Shown: positions 20,597 through 30,142 of the stretch, piece after piece
Numbering within the stretch: the first letter of the stretch is position 1
Layout: every line of letters starts with the position of its first letter
Origin: Mesorhizobium sp. L-2-11
Lineage (GTDB): Bacteria; Pseudomonadota; Alphaproteobacteria; Rhizobiales; Rhizobiaceae
NCBI RefSeq assembly: GCF_016756595.1
Contig: NZ_AP023257.1
Coordinates: 1,116,001-1,180,000 of the forward strand
Length of the DNA: 64,000 bases
Direction: 5' to 3'
The notes under the pieces: model-generated
The model's database searches: none
The model's input: the letters and a program-made list of their open reading frames with translations, nothing else
What the model was told of the DNA's origin: nothing
Made by a program: the position numbers and the translations under genes

Positions 20597-21427
20597 ATGT
20601 TCAATACAGCAAGAATGGCCGTCTTTGCCGCGCTGCTCGCCGGCGTGGCCGGACCAGTGTTCGCCGCCGACTTCGTCGAGCCGCCCGTGGTCGAGCCGGC
20701 CCCGCCGCCGGCCGTCTATGAGCAGCCGGTCGAATATGGCGGCTGGTACATTCGCGGCGACATCGACTATCACTGGTCGAAGTTTCGAGGCGGCGACTAC
20801 ATCACCTACGGGGCGGATCCAGGCACCGGCCGCTTTGACAGCGGCGAGCTGGACGGCGCCTTCTCGGCCGGCGCCGGCGTCGGTTACCAGATCAACCGGC
20901 ACTTCCGCACCGACCTGACCGCGGACTGGATGAGCAAATCCGATTTCCGCGGCTCGACGACCGGCATCTGCCTCGATGGAGATCCCTGTACTTCGACCGA
21001 CAGGTCGTCTTATACGGCGCTGCTGCTGCTCGCCAACGCCTATGTCGATATCGGCACCTGGCACGGCATCACGCCCTATGTCGGCGCCGGCATCGGCGGC
21101 GCCTGGGTCAAGTGGGATGAGCTGCACAACACCATTGAAGACGGCGAATTCTTCCACAATGGCGGCAAGGGCTGGCGCTTTGCCTATGCGGCGATGGCGG
21201 GCGCCTCCTACTGCCTGACCGATCGCGTCAAGCTCGATCTCGGCTACCGCTTCAGCCATATCGAGGGCGGCAAGATGTTCGACTTCGCCAGCAATGTCGG
21301 TCCCGGTCGTGACAAGGGCATCAATGTGCACGAAGTGCGCGGCGGTCTGCGCTACCAGTTCGGCAACTCGGACTGCGTCCAGCCGGAGCCGATCGCCTAC
21401 GAACCCGAACCGGTTTACACCAAGTAA
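20597..21427 (+). CDS. Outer-membrane beta-barrel protein, porin/LomR-like
   Basis: A 276-residue protein with signal peptide (F-A-A-L-L-A-G-V-A-G-P-V-F-A-A), a Pro-rich start of the mature part and then repeated amphipathic strands (GGWYIRGDIDYHW, GITPYVGAGIGGAW, CLTDRVKLDLGYRF, VHEVRGGLRYQF). This is the small-barrel surface-antigen type. The ATG at 20597 has CAGGGG about 8 bp upstream; a GTG three codons earlier is possible. The next gene is a paralogue with the same W-Y-x-R-G-D start. A terminator follows at 21452. Confidence 0.88.
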   Translation: MFNTARMAVFAALLAGVAGPVFAADFVEPPVVEPAPPPAVYEQPVEYGGWYIRGDIDYHWSKFRGGDYITYGADPGTGRFDSGELDGAFSAGAGVGYQINRHFRTDLTADWMSKSDFRGSTTGICLDGDPCTSTDRSSYTALLLLANAYVDIGTWHGITPYVGAGIGGAWVKWDELHNTIEDGEFFHNGGKGWRFAYAAMAGASYCLTDRVKLDLGYRFSHIEGGKMFDFASNVGPGRDKGINVHEVRGGLRYQFGNSDCVQPEPIAYEPEPVYTK

Positions 21428-21451
21428 TCGCTTCGAGAGCAGGGTTTGCGG

Positions 21452-21481
21452 ACCGCCCGGCAAAAGCCGGGCGGTTTTTTT
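21452..21481 (+). terminator. Terminator between the two beta-barrel genes
   Basis: Perfect 10-bp stem ACCGCCCGGC / GCCGGGCGGT, AAAA loop and a T run. The paralogues are therefore separate transcription units. Confidence 0.9.
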
Positions 21482-21531
21482 CGTGGTGGCGGCGACGCGC
21501 ATCAAATCATTTCGCTAACGCCCTGTTATCC

Positions 21532-21548
21532 TTAACCGCCACTTAACC
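21532..21548 (+). promoter_or_regulatory. CtrA box upstream of second beta-barrel gene
   Basis: TTAACC-N5-TTAACC, an exact TTAA-N7-TTAA. The second half is also the left arm of the palindrome TTAACCACTATGGTTAA (21543-21559). About 70 bp before the start codon. Confidence 0.55.
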
Positions 21549-21618
21549 ACTATGGTTAACAATGCCCTGAAACGGCGCTCGCGATCGCGAACGGCGCCAG
21601 CTTCGGGAGCCGGGGATC

Positions 21619-22368
21619 ATGACAGTCAAATCGCGCATAGCACTGGCGCTTGCAGCAATCGCCCTGACGCCGTTGTCGCAGGCACTTGGCGCCGACTACG
21701 ATCCGCCGATCTATGTCGACCAGGCGCCGGACTATGTGCCGGTCGAAGTCGGTTCGGGATGGTATCTGCGCGGCGATGTCTCCTATCTGGTGCACAAGAG
21801 CTTCGACAATGAGGACTTCGCCTTCGCGCCAGCGAACTTCGACGAAGAAGAGAATCACATTTTCGCCAGCATCGGCTTCGGCTACCATTTTAACGATTAT
21901 CTGCGCGCCGATCTCAATCTCGGCTATCTGCCCGGCAACGAGATCAGCGTCAGCTATGACAACGGAACGACCGTGGCATCGGCGGACCTGGAGAACTACG
22001 CGTTCTCGGGCATGCTCAACGGCTATGTCGATCTTGGCAGCTATGTCGGGATCACACCCTATCTCGGCGCCGGTATCGGTATTGTCCAGACCAGGCGGCG
22101 CCTCTCGGCGGACTACTTCACAGACAACGCCAACCCCGCCGACGATTTCGTCCGCGATGACAACGAGACCCATTACTCTTTAGCCTATACGCTGAACGCC
22201 GGCCTTGCCTACCAGGTGTCCAAGAACCTTTCAGTCGATCTGGGCTATCAATATTTTTCCGCACCCGACGCCGAATATACCACCGCACAGGATTTGGATT
22301 CCTATCCGATCGACAAAGGGATCAGCAATCATCAGGTCAAGGTCGGGCTGCGCTACGATCTCTGGTAG
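21619..22368 (+). CDS. Outer-membrane beta-barrel protein, second paralogue
   Basis: A 249-residue protein with signal peptide (I-A-L-A-L-A-A-I-A-L-T-P-L-S-Q-A-L-G-A), a YDPPIYVDQAPDYVPVEVG start and barrel strands (GSGWYLRGDVSYLVH, ASIGFGYHFNDYLRADLNLGY, VGITPYLGAGIGI, LSVDLGYQYF, VKVGLRYDLW) ending in an aromatic residue as outer-membrane proteins do. It is more acidic and shorter than the upstream paralogue. Start supported by GGGAG 11 bp upstream. Confidence 0.88.
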   Translation: MTVKSRIALALAAIALTPLSQALGADYDPPIYVDQAPDYVPVEVGSGWYLRGDVSYLVHKSFDNEDFAFAPANFDEEENHIFASIGFGYHFNDYLRADLNLGYLPGNEISVSYDNGTTVASADLENYAFSGMLNGYVDLGSYVGITPYLGAGIGIVQTRRRLSADYFTDNANPADDFVRDDNETHYSLAYTLNAGLAYQVSKNLSVDLGYQYFSAPDAEYTTAQDLDSYPIDKGISNHQVKVGLRYDLW

Positions 22369-22504
22369 GCACCGCGAAAGCCACGGGAATGCCAGTGGCG
22401 GACTTCGGTCCGCCGTTCTGTTTTGGTGGCGGATGCAACCAGTATCCCGTCAGCGACAAAAACTTTCCTCTTGACGCCGGGAGCCTGAACGCATATCGCC
22501 GTCC

Positions 22505-22555
22505 GTGGGCCACCCCTCCCCAACGAGGGGCCACTATCTGGAAGGATAGACCACG
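22505..22555 (+). promoter_or_regulatory. serC leader RNA element
   Basis: Two adjacent hairpins end right at the serC start. The first pairs GTGG with CCAC and, after a bulge, CCCCT with AGGGG (22505-22534). The second pairs CTATC with GATAG around a loop containing GGAAGG, the ribosome site (22534-22549). This arrangement, two stems with the Shine-Dalgarno in the second, matches my memory of the serC motif described upstream of alphaproteobacterial serC genes. Assignment from structure and position only. Confidence 0.55.
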
Positions 22556-23731
22556 ATGACGATCCATACGAAGCCCGGACTGCGCCCGGCAAATCCCAAT
22601 TTTTCCTCAGGTCCCTGTGCAAAACGCCCCGGCTGGTCGGTCGAGGCGCTGAGCAATGCCGCGCTCGGACGTTCGCACCGCGCCAAGATCGGCAAGACCA
22701 GGCTCGAACAGGCAATCGAGCTGACGCGGGAAATTCTCCAAATTCCGGCAGATTATCGCATCGGTATCGTGCCGGCGTCGGACACCGGCGCGGTCGAGAT
22801 GGCGATGTGGTCGCTGCTCGGCGAACGCGGCGTCGACATGGTCGCCTGGGAGAGTTTCGGTTCCGGCTGGGTCACCGATGTGGTCAAGCAGCTGAAGCTC
22901 GCCGATGTGCGCAGGATTGAAGCCAGCTACGGCGCGCTGCCGGATCTTACAAAAATCGACTTCGACCGCGACGTGGTCTTCACCTGGAACGGCACGACGT
23001 CAGGCGTGCGCGTGCCGAACGGCGATTTCATCCCGGCCGCCCGCAAGGGCCTGACAATCTGCGACGCGACCTCGGCGGCCTTTGCGCAAAGGCTCGATTT
23101 CGGGAAGCTCGATGTCGTCACCTTCTCCTGGCAGAAAGTGCTGGGCGGCGAAGGTGCGCATGGCATGCTGATCCTCAGCCCGCGCGCCGTTGAGCGGCTG
23201 GAAAACTACAAGCCGGCCTGGCCGCTGCCGAAAATTTTTCGCCTCACCTCGGGCGGCAAGCTCATCGAAGGCATTTTTAAGGGCGAAACCATCAACACGC
23301 CGTCGATGCTGTGCGTCGAGGATTATATCGACGCGCTGCTTTGGGCGAAGTCGATCGGCGGCCTCGACGCATTGATTGCCCGCGCCGACGCCAATGCCTC
23401 AACTATCGATGGTTTCGTCGATAAATCCGCGTGGCTGGGCCATCTGGCCACCGACCCGGCGACGCGGTCGAACACGTCCGTCTGTCTTTCCTTCACCGAC
23501 CCGGACGTCGCCGCGCTCGATGCCGACGGACAGGCGGCGTTCGCCAAGGGCATCGTCTCGGCGCTCGACAAGGAAGGCGTCGCCTACGATATCGGCGCCT
23601 ATCGCGATGCGCCGCCGGGCCTGCGCATCTGGTGCGGCGCGACGGTCGAGACTTCCGACCTCAAAGCGCTGCTGCCGTGGCTCGACTGGGCCTTTGCCGC
23701 ACAAAAGGCGTCGCTCAAGGCGGCCGCTTGA
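22556..23731 (+). CDS. serC: Phosphoserine aminotransferase SerC
   Basis: PLP enzyme making 3-phosphoserine from 3-phosphohydroxypyruvate and glutamate; second step of serine synthesis. The 391-residue protein is the longer rhizobial/archaeal-type SerC (start [17 protein letters not shown]). The PLP lysine is K194 in [14 protein letters not shown]. Followed 67 bp later by serA, the preceding pathway step. Confidence 0.95.
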   Translation: MTIHTKPGLRPANPNFSSGPCAKRPGWSVEALSNAALGRSHRAKIGKTRLEQAIELTREILQIPADYRIGIVPASDTGAVEMAMWSLLGERGVDMVAWESFGSGWVTDVVKQLKLADVRRIEASYGALPDLTKIDFDRDVVFTWNGTTSGVRVPNGDFIPAARKGLTICDATSAAFAQRLDFGKLDVVTFSWQKVLGGEGAHGMLILSPRAVERLENYKPAWPLPKIFRLTSGGKLIEGIFKGETINTPSMLCVEDYIDALLWAKSIGGLDALIARADANASTIDGFVDKSAWLGHLATDPATRSNTSVCLSFTDPDVAALDADGQAAFAKGIVSALDKEGVAYDIGAYRDAPPGLRIWCGATVETSDLKALLPWLDWAFAAQKASLKAAA

Positions 23732-23798
23732 GTTTCCGATGGCGGCCCTCGGGCCGCCCATTCCCAAACGGATCAAATCTCATTTGAAGGAGGCCGCC

Positions 23799-25400
23799 AT
23801 GGCGCCCCGCGTTCTCGTCTCAGACAAACTCTCCACCACCGCCGTGCAGATTTTCAAGGATCGCGGCGTCGAGGTCGACTACCTGCCCGATCTCGGCAAG
23901 GACAAGGAAAAGCTGCTCGAAGTGATCGGCCAGTATGACGGCCTTGCCATCCGTTCGGCGACCAAAGTGACCGAAAAGCTGATCAACGCCGCCACCAGGC
24001 TCAAGGTGGTCGGACGTGCCGGCATCGGCGTCGACAATGTCGACATCCCGGCGGCGAGCCGCAAAGGCATCATCGTGATGAACACGCCCTTCGGCAATTC
24101 GATCACCACCGCCGAGCATGCCGTCGCCATGATCTTCGCGCTGGCCCGCCAGATACCGGAGGCCAATGCCTCGACCCATGCCGGCAAGTGGGAAAAGAAC
24201 CGCTTCATGGGCACTGAGATCACCGGCAAGACGCTGGGCATCATCGGCTGCGGCAATATCGGCTCGATCGTCGCGACGCGCGGCGTCGGCCTGAAGATGC
24301 ACGTCATCGCCTTCGATCCGTTCCTGTCGGACAGCCGCGCCGAGGAGCTGGGCGTCGAGAAGGTGGAACTCGACGAGCTGTTCGCCCGCGCCGATTTCAT
24401 CACCCTGCACACGCCACTGACTGACAAGACACGCAACATCATCGACGCCACGGCAATCGCCAAAATGAAGACCGGCGTGCGCATCATCAACTGCGCCCGT
24501 GGCGGGCTGATCGTCGAGGCCGACCTGATCGCGGCGCTGAAAAGCGGCAAGGTGGCAGGCGCCGGCATCGACGTGTTCGAGGTCGAGCCGGCGGAGAGAA
24601 GCGAGCTGTTCGGTATGGAGAATGTGGTGGCGACGCCGCATCTCGGCGCGTCGACGATGGAGGCGCAGGAGAATGTCGCCCTGCAGGTCGCTGAGCAGAT
24701 GGCCGATTATCTGATCAAGGGCGCCGTTTCCAACGCCATCAACATGCCGTCGATCACCGCCGAGGAAGCGCCGCGCTTAAAACCTTTCGTCAAGCTGGCC
24801 GAAGTGCTCGGCGCTTTTGTCGGCCAGGTCACCGAGGATCCGATCAAGGAGGTCGAGATCCTGTTCGACGGCTCGACCGCGACGATGAACACGCGCGCGC
24901 TGATCAGCGCCACGCTTGCCGGGCTGATCCGGCCGCAGGTCTCCGACGTCAACATGGTGTCGGCACCGATCATGGTTAAGGAGCGCGGCATCATCGTCGC
25001 CGAGGTCAAGCGCGACAAATCGGGCGTGTTCGACGGCTATATCAAGCTGACGGTCAAGACCGAGCACAAGACGCGTTCGATCGCCGGCACCTGCTTCTCG
25101 GACGGCAAGCCGCGCTTCATCCAGATCAAGGGCATCAACCTCGACGCCGAGGTCGGCCAGCACATGCTGTACACGACGAATGCCGACGCGCCCGGCATCA
25201 TCGGCCTGCTCGGCACGGTCTGCGGCGAGAACGGCGTCAACATCGCCAACTTCCAACTCGGCCGCAACCGGCCTGGCGGCGATGCCATCGCGCTGCTCTA
25301 TCTCGATGCGCCATTTCCGGAGAAGGTGCTGGAACAGGTGCGGGCGCACAAGTCGATCGACTCCGCCAAGCGGCTGCATTTTGACGTCGGCGTCGCCTGA
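23799..25400 (+). CDS. serA: D-3-phosphoglycerate dehydrogenase SerA
   Basis: NAD-dependent first step of serine synthesis. Its 533 residues match the long type: catalytic and Rossmann domains (G-I-I-G-C-G-N-I-G-S near residue 146), then an intervening domain and a C-terminal ACT domain (M-L-Y-T-T-N-A-D-A-P-G-I-I-G-L-L-G) that usually senses serine. GAAGGAGG precedes the ATG; the open frame upstream overlaps serC and is spurious. Confidence 0.97.
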   Translation: MAPRVLVSDKLSTTAVQIFKDRGVEVDYLPDLGKDKEKLLEVIGQYDGLAIRSATKVTEKLINAATRLKVVGRAGIGVDNVDIPAASRKGIIVMNTPFGNSITTAEHAVAMIFALARQIPEANASTHAGKWEKNRFMGTEITGKTLGIIGCGNIGSIVATRGVGLKMHVIAFDPFLSDSRAEELGVEKVELDELFARADFITLHTPLTDKTRNIIDATAIAKMKTGVRIINCARGGLIVEADLIAALKSGKVAGAGIDVFEVEPAERSELFGMENVVATPHLGASTMEAQENVALQVAEQMADYLIKGAVSNAINMPSITAEEAPRLKPFVKLAEVLGAFVGQVTEDPIKEVEILFDGSTATMNTRALISATLAGLIRPQVSDVNMVSAPIMVKERGIIVAEVKRDKSGVFDGYIKLTVKTEHKTRSIAGTCFSDGKPRFIQIKGINLDAEVGQHMLYTTNADAPGIIGLLGTVCGENGVNIANFQLGRNRPGGDAIALLYLDAPFPEKVLEQVRAHKSIDSAKRLHFDVGVA

Positions 25401-25410
25401 ATCATGCGCG

Positions 25411-25446
25411 AACGCCCCGCTGGCTTTGTAAGGCTACGGGGCGTTT
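25411..25446 (+). terminator. Probable terminator after serA
   Basis: Stem AACGCCCCG / CGGGGCGTT with a 17-base loop, followed by only three T. Weak but well placed between convergent serA and the DMT gene. Confidence 0.5.
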
Positions 25447-25500
25447 CGACAATGTCGTTATCGAGAGAGTTGTTTCACGGCCCATTACAGGATGGGGCTG

Positions 25501-26391
25501 TCAAATCGCCATTTTACGTCCGCTGTATTCGGCCAGGCTGATGCCGCCGAGCACCAGCGCGAGGGCCACGCCCTGATAGAGCTGGAATGTCTCACCGACG
25601 ATCAGCACCGACAGCAGCGTGCCGAAGATCGGCACCAGGTTGATGAACAGGCCGGCCCGGTTGGCGCCGATCAGTTCGTTGCCCCTGATATAAAGGATCT
25701 GCGAGACGACCGAAGCGCCGATCGCAGTGTAGAACGCTATCGCCCAGCCGCGCGCATCGGGGACGATGACCTTGCCAGCAGCCACTTCCCACAGGAAGAA
25801 GGGCAGCGAGGTGACGAGTGCGGCAATCGACAGCGTCAACATCAGGCTCTGCCAGCGTAGGGCTGGCTTCAGCCGCAAACCGACCGAGTAGAAGCTGTAG
25901 CAAAGCACTGCGATCAGCATGATGGCGTCGCCGAAGTTGAGATCCAGATTGAGAAGCTGGCGCAGATCGCCGTGGCTGGCGGTCAGAGCGACACCGATGA
26001 TCGTCAGCACGACACCGGCGATCTGCACCCGGTTCACACGCAGGCGAAACAGCATGAAATTGGCGAGGATGATCACGATCGGTATCGCCGCCTGTTCGAT
26101 CGAGACGTTGATCGCCGTCGTGTAGCTGAGCGCCGTGTAGAAGATCGCGTTGAAAAAGGTGAAGCCGCAAGCGCCGAGCCCGCCAAGCAGCAACCAGTGC
26201 CTGCGCACCACCGGCCAGTCCTCGCGCAACGTTCGCCAGCCGATCGGCAGCAGGATCAGGACGGCCAGGACCCAGCGCAGGAAAACCAGCGTCATCGGCG
26301 AAATATGGTCGACCGCCAGCTTGCCGGCCACGGCGTTGCCGCCCCACAGCAAGGTGGTGAACAGCAGGAACAGATAGGCGGTTCGATGCAT
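25501..26391 (-). CDS. EamA/DMT-family transporter
   Basis: A 296-residue inner-membrane protein with ten predicted helices and two EamA repeats. The first starts F-L-L-F-T-T-L-L-W-G-G-N-A-V-A-G-K; the second begins around I-M-L-I-A-V-L-C-Y-S-F-Y-S-V. Drug/metabolite-transporter proteins of this group usually export amino acids or metabolites; the substrate cannot be inferred. Stands alone. Confidence 0.88.
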   Translation of the reverse strand: MHRTAYLFLLFTTLLWGGNAVAGKLAVDHISPMTLVFLRWVLAVLILLPIGWRTLREDWPVVRRHWLLLGGLGACGFTFFNAIFYTALSYTTAINVSIEQAAIPIVIILANFMLFRLRVNRVQIAGVVLTIIGVALTASHGDLRQLLNLDLNFGDAIMLIAVLCYSFYSVGLRLKPALRWQSLMLTLSIAALVTSLPFFLWEVAAGKVIVPDARGWAIAFYTAIGASVVSQILYIRGNELIGANRAGLFINLVPIFGTLLSVLIVGETFQLYQGVALALVLGGISLAEYSGRKMAI

Positions 26392-26431
26392 CGCGAAATT
26401 CCAGCCGGGGTAGGCAGGGTCACTGCCGACC

Positions 26432-26563
26432 TAAAGCGCATCGCATCTGAACGGAGCAAATGCGACGCGCATTAGGTTCTTGTCTTTACGCAAGTCGTTA
26501 TCGCAAAACCGCTGCGCACCCTCGGTTCAAGCCCGAGGGCATGCTTTTGCGCGACATGCATTA
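26432..26563. repeat. Repeat family B, copy 1
   Basis: About 130 bp. It has an outer hairpin around TAAAGCGCATCGCAT, then GCAAAACCGCTGC, an inner hairpin CCTCGGTTCAAGCCCGAGG and the end TTTTGCGCGACATGCATTA. Copies 2 and 3 (30449-30578, 53881-54011) end exactly at stop codons of minus-strand genes. This copy has no intact gene beyond it. Together with a family A copy at 26668 it fills the gap 26392-26833, which holds no gene. Confidence 0.85.
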
Positions 26564-26667
26564 TTGTGGTGATTCGCCCAAGTAAATGATGTCAAAGGCG
26601 AAAATTGTTGTGCCTGAGGGGGCTTTCGGCGGCAAAGAATGGTCGCGCTCGCCGGATGTTGACGTTA

Positions 26668-26775
26668 TAGAACGACGTACGTCCACCTGGACGCACAAAG
26701 TACGCGTCTCAAGGCTTTGAACGTTCGCGTCGTGCTTTCCGAAAATCGATTCCGATTTTCTGGCCGATGCGATAG
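26668..26775. repeat. Repeat family A, copy 2
   Basis: Core GGACGCACAAAGTACGCG, then CTTTGAACGTTCGCGTCGTG and a terminal palindrome AAAATCGATTCCGATTTT. Lies about 60 bp before purA. Confidence 0.8.
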
Positions 26776-26833
26776 AAGCCTGTCGTTTCGAACCATTCAA
26801 GCCGCTCGGAGCGGCGCCTCAAGGGAAAAGAAC

Positions 26834-28132
26834 ATGGCCAATGTGGTGGTCGTCGGCTCGCAATGGGGCGACGAGGGCAAAGGCAAGATCGTTGACTGGT
26901 TGTCGGAACGCGCCGACGTCGTCGTGCGCTTCCAGGGCGGCCACAATGCCGGCCATACGCTGGTCGTCGACGGCAAGGTCTACAAGCTGTCGCTGCTGCC
27001 GTCCGGCGTGGTGCGGCAAGGCAAGCTGTCCATCATCGGCAATGGCGTCGTCTTCGATCCGCATGCCTTTGTCGCGGAAGTGACGAAATTGAAGGCGCAG
27101 GGTGTCGAGGTGACGCCGGAGCGCCTGAAAATAGCCGAAAACACCGCGCTTATCCTGTCCTTGCACCGGGAGCTGGACGGATTCCGCGAAGACGCCGCTT
27201 CCAATTCCGGAACAAAAATCGGCACGACCCGTCGCGGCATCGGCCCCGCTTATGAGGATAAGGTGGGCCGGCGCGCGGTCAGGGTGATGGATTTGGCGGA
27301 TTTGGAAACGCTGCCCTTGAAGGTCGACAGGCTGCTGACGCATCACAATGCGCTGCGCCGCGGGCTCGGCCACGCCGAAGTCACGCATGACGCGATCATG
27401 AGTGAGCTGATTTCGGTCGCCGACGAGATCCTGCCCTATATGGACCGCGTCTGGAAGATCCTCGACGACAAGCGCCGCGCCGGCGAACGCATCCTGTTCG
27501 AGGGCGCGCAGGGCACGATGCTCGACATCGACCACGGCACCTATCCGTTCGTCACCTCGTCCAACACGATCGCCGGTCAAGCGGCCGCTGGATCCGGTGT
27601 CGGCCCGGGCGCCATCGGTTATGTGCTCGGCATCACCAAGGCCTATACGACGCGGGTCGGCGAAGGTCCGTTTCCGACCGAACAGAAGAACGAGATCGGC
27701 GAGTTCCTGGGCACGCGCGGCCACGAGTTTGGCGTCGTCACCGGCCGCAAGCGTCGCTGCGGCTGGTTCGATGCCGTGCTGGTTCGCCAGGCGGTTGCCG
27801 TGAACGGCATCAAGGGCATCGCCCTGACCAAGCTCGACGTGCTCGACGGGCTGGACGAGATCAAGGTCTGCACCGGCTACCGCCTCGATGGCGAGGCGAT
27901 CGACTATCTGCCGGCCAGCCAGGGTGCGCAGGCGCGCGTCGAACCAATCTATGAGACGCTGGAGGGCTGGAAAGGCACCAGCGCCGGCGCCAGAAGCTGG
28001 AACGATTTGCCGGCCCAGGCAGTCAAATATGTCCGTCACATCGAGGAACTGATCGGCGCGCCGGTCGCACTCCTTTCCACCAGCCCTGAACGGGACGACA
28101 CAATACTTGTGACCGATCCGTTTCAAGACTAG
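26834..28132 (+). CDS. purA: Adenylosuccinate synthetase PurA
   Basis: GTP-dependent enzyme joining IMP and aspartate on the way to AMP. The 432-residue protein begins [18 protein letters not shown] (active-site loop with catalytic Asp). N-A-G-H-T, the IMP-binding region [17 protein letters not shown] and the C-terminal T-K-L-D-V-L-D-G-L block follow. The ATG at 26834 has an AAGGGAAAAG ribosome site; an open frame upstream is repeat sequence. Confidence 0.98.
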   Translation: MANVVVVGSQWGDEGKGKIVDWLSERADVVVRFQGGHNAGHTLVVDGKVYKLSLLPSGVVRQGKLSIIGNGVVFDPHAFVAEVTKLKAQGVEVTPERLKIAENTALILSLHRELDGFREDAASNSGTKIGTTRRGIGPAYEDKVGRRAVRVMDLADLETLPLKVDRLLTHHNALRRGLGHAEVTHDAIMSELISVADEILPYMDRVWKILDDKRRAGERILFEGAQGTMLDIDHGTYPFVTSSNTIAGQAAAGSGVGPGAIGYVLGITKAYTTRVGEGPFPTEQKNEIGEFLGTRGHEFGVVTGRKRRCGWFDAVLVRQAVAVNGIKGIALTKLDVLDGLDEIKVCTGYRLDGEAIDYLPASQGAQARVEPIYETLEGWKGTSAGARSWNDLPAQAVKYVRHIEELIGAPVALLSTSPERDDTILVTDPFQD

Positions 28133-28205
28133 ATTCCAAGCTGTTCCGGGCATCGCGGCCGATTTGCGGGGCCGGCCCAGAAACGAAATGCAGGTCGACT
28201 GAAGC

Positions 28206-29816
28206 ATGGCAGATTTTGTTGGTGCTCTGAAAAAGACGCTCGACGGTCTTGGCAATCCGACGCCGGAGATACGCGCCAGGGTCTATGACAAGGCCCGTTC
28301 GACAATCGCGGACAAGCTGGCGAAGAACATACCGCCGCTGGCGCCGTCGGTCGTTGCCCAGCACAAGCGCACCCTGGAAGATGCCATCGCCAGCGTCGAG
28401 CGGGGCTACGCCAAGCCTGCGCCGGCATCCGATCCACTGTCGGAGCTGGAAGACATCTTTTCCTCCATCGACCGCAACAAGAACCAACCCAGCCATGTCC
28501 GGCAGCCGGCAAAGGCCGAGCCGGCATGGCAGCCGGCACCTGCCGCCCAGGCCGCGCCGAATTGGCAAAAACCGCCATCCGCTGCTTCTCCTCCAGAACA
28601 CATCGATTCGGAACCTTCGGACGCGGAACTTCCAGCGGCGTACGAGAAGAGCGACAGCTTTAGAGACGATGTCTTCCCCGATGACGAGGAGCCGGCGCCG
28701 GACATTTTTCAGCGTCAGCGTCCTGCCGAGCGCAGGCGCAGCTATGGCGGGCTGATCGCCGCTGTCGTCGCCTTGCTGGTCATCGCCGGCGGCGGCTACG
28801 GCATCTGGCTGAACAAGGACGCGTTCAGCAACATGCTGGGTCTCAACAGCACGACGGTCGCAACCGTAGAACCGCTGGTGAAGCCGAGCCCGGCCGAACG
28901 GCCGGCTAACGATGCCGCGGCAAGGGCGCCGGCCGCAGCGGCTCCGGCGGATGCCGAGGGCACAAAGTTCACCCAGCGGCTGACACCTGAGGGCGGTGAG
29001 GTCGATCCCGGCCCCGCTTCAGGACAAGGCGGCATCGGAGAGGGCGAATCGGTCGCCGCACTGACCACGCCGCCGCCGGCCGCACCTGCGCCTGCAGCGC
29101 CTGCCGGCACGCCAGCCACGAATGTGCCCGCACCGGGTGCGGCCCCCGCAGCGCCGCCTGCCGCCGGCGCCACGCCGACGCCGGCGGCGCCGAACGCAGC
29201 CGCCCCGGCAGCGCCGGCCCCGGGTGCCGCGCCGACAGCCGCGCCTGCGGAAGCCGCGCTGGCGGTCGGCCAAAAGGCGATCTTCTACGAGGAGCGCACC
29301 AGCACCGCGCAAGGCTCGGCTGAGCCCGGCAGCATCGTCTGGTCGCTGGTGCAGGAATCGCCCGGCGGCAATCTGCCGCCCGAGCCGGCAATCCGCGCCG
29401 AGGCGAGCATTCCGGGTAAGGACGTGCAGTTGCGCATGACCATCCGCCGCAACACCGACCAGACGCTGCCGGCCAGCCACATCATCGAGATGATTTTCCT
29501 GACGCCCGATGGTTTCGATGGCGGCGGTGTCGACAACATCCTGCGCGTCGCCATGAAGGGCTCGGAACAGGATGCCGGCAGTCCGCTGATCGGCATCCCG
29601 GCCAAGATCGCCGACGGCTTCTTCCTGGTCGCTCTCAACGACACAAAGCCGGACGAAGATGCCAACCTGACCCTGCTCCGGGGCCAGAAATGGATCGACG
29701 TGCCGGTCGTATACAAGACTGGACGGCGGGCGCTGCTCACCATGGAAAAGGGCATTCCCGGCGAGAAGGTGTTCGACGAGGCGCTGAAGGCCTGGCAAAC
29801 AAAAGAGGCGGGCTGA
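28206..29816 (+). CDS. Large single-pass membrane protein, Pro/Ala-rich, conserved-looking
   Basis: A 536-residue protein not assignable to a named family. Residues 1-65 are helical and charged, with P-E-I-R-A-R-V-Y-D-K-A-R-S-T-I. Residues 80-175 are acidic and Pro-rich. One membrane helix lies near 183-203 (G-L-I-A-A-V-V-A-L-L-V-I-A-G-G-G-Y). A Pro/Ala linker spans about 220-355. A compact C-terminal domain (about 360-530) contains V-G-Q-K-A-I-F-Y-E-E-R, G-S-I-V-W-S-L-V-Q-E and I-P-A-K-I-A-D-G-F-F-L-V-A-L. The layout (cytoplasmic head, helix, periplasmic linker and domain) suggests an envelope role. 73 bp after purA, possibly co-transcribed. Confidence 0.8.
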   Translation: MADFVGALKKTLDGLGNPTPEIRARVYDKARSTIADKLAKNIPPLAPSVVAQHKRTLEDAIASVERGYAKPAPASDPLSELEDIFSSIDRNKNQPSHVRQPAKAEPAWQPAPAAQAAPNWQKPPSAASPPEHIDSEPSDAELPAAYEKSDSFRDDVFPDDEEPAPDIFQRQRPAERRRSYGGLIAAVVALLVIAGGGYGIWLNKDAFSNMLGLNSTTVATVEPLVKPSPAERPANDAAARAPAAAAPADAEGTKFTQRLTPEGGEVDPGPASGQGGIGEGESVAALTTPPPAAPAPAAPAGTPATNVPAPGAAPAAPPAAGATPTPAAPNAAAPAAPAPGAAPTAAPAEAALAVGQKAIFYEERTSTAQGSAEPGSIVWSLVQESPGGNLPPEPAIRAEASIPGKDVQLRMTIRRNTDQTLPASHIIEMIFLTPDGFDGGGVDNILRVAMKGSEQDAGSPLIGIPAKIADGFFLVALNDTKPDEDANLTLLRGQKWIDVPVVYKTGRRALLTMEKGIPGEKVFDEALKAWQTKEAG

Positions 29817-29842
29817 GACGGGCTCACCGGCCTCGCTTCGGC

Positions 29843-30142
29843 TCAGAAGCCCTGGAACAGCATGTCGAGCGCGGCCACGATGTCGTCGTGATGCCTGGAG
29901 ATATTCAGTCGACTTTCGCCCAATTCCTCGGCCGGAACCGTGGCGATCAGATGGGTGGCCACAACCAATTTTCGCCCATTGATCTCGACGAGGGGATGGA
30001 GCTTTCGCATCGGCGGCGGCGTCATCGTTGTCGGAAGCAGCGGGATCACCACCCGTGTTTTAAAATCGTCGAGCAGGTCGGATTGGACGTCCAGCAAATA
30101 GCTGCCTTCGACCCGACCCGCGAAGACATCATAGCGTGCCAT
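29843..30142 (-). CDS. ccdB: CcdB-family toxin
   Basis: A 99-residue protein with the CcdB layout: M-A-R-Y-D-V-F-A near the start, then Y-L-L-D-V-Q-S-D-L-L, V-V-I-P-L-L-P, and a C-terminus A-A-L-D-M-L-F-Q-G-F close to the gyrase-contact tail of the family. CcdB toxins trap DNA gyrase. The ATG at 30142 overlaps the ccdA stop by ATGA, so the two are translationally coupled. An upstream extension in the open frame is ccdA sequence read out of frame. Confidence 0.88.
   Translation of the reverse strand: MARYDVFAGRVEGSYLLDVQSDLLDDFKTRVVIPLLPTTMTPPPMRKLHPLVEINGRKLVVATHLIATVPAEELGESRLNISRHHDDIVAALDMLFQGF

Noticed and set aside
26561..26800. 79-codon minus-strand frame upstream of purA
   Set aside because: Made up of repeat family A read backwards plus unconserved sequence; no ribosome site. 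It might hold a gene remnant but cannot be supported.
26392..26833. Possible purine riboswitch before purA
   Set aside because: The space is occupied by repeat families B and A; no conserved purine-aptamer segments could be found.
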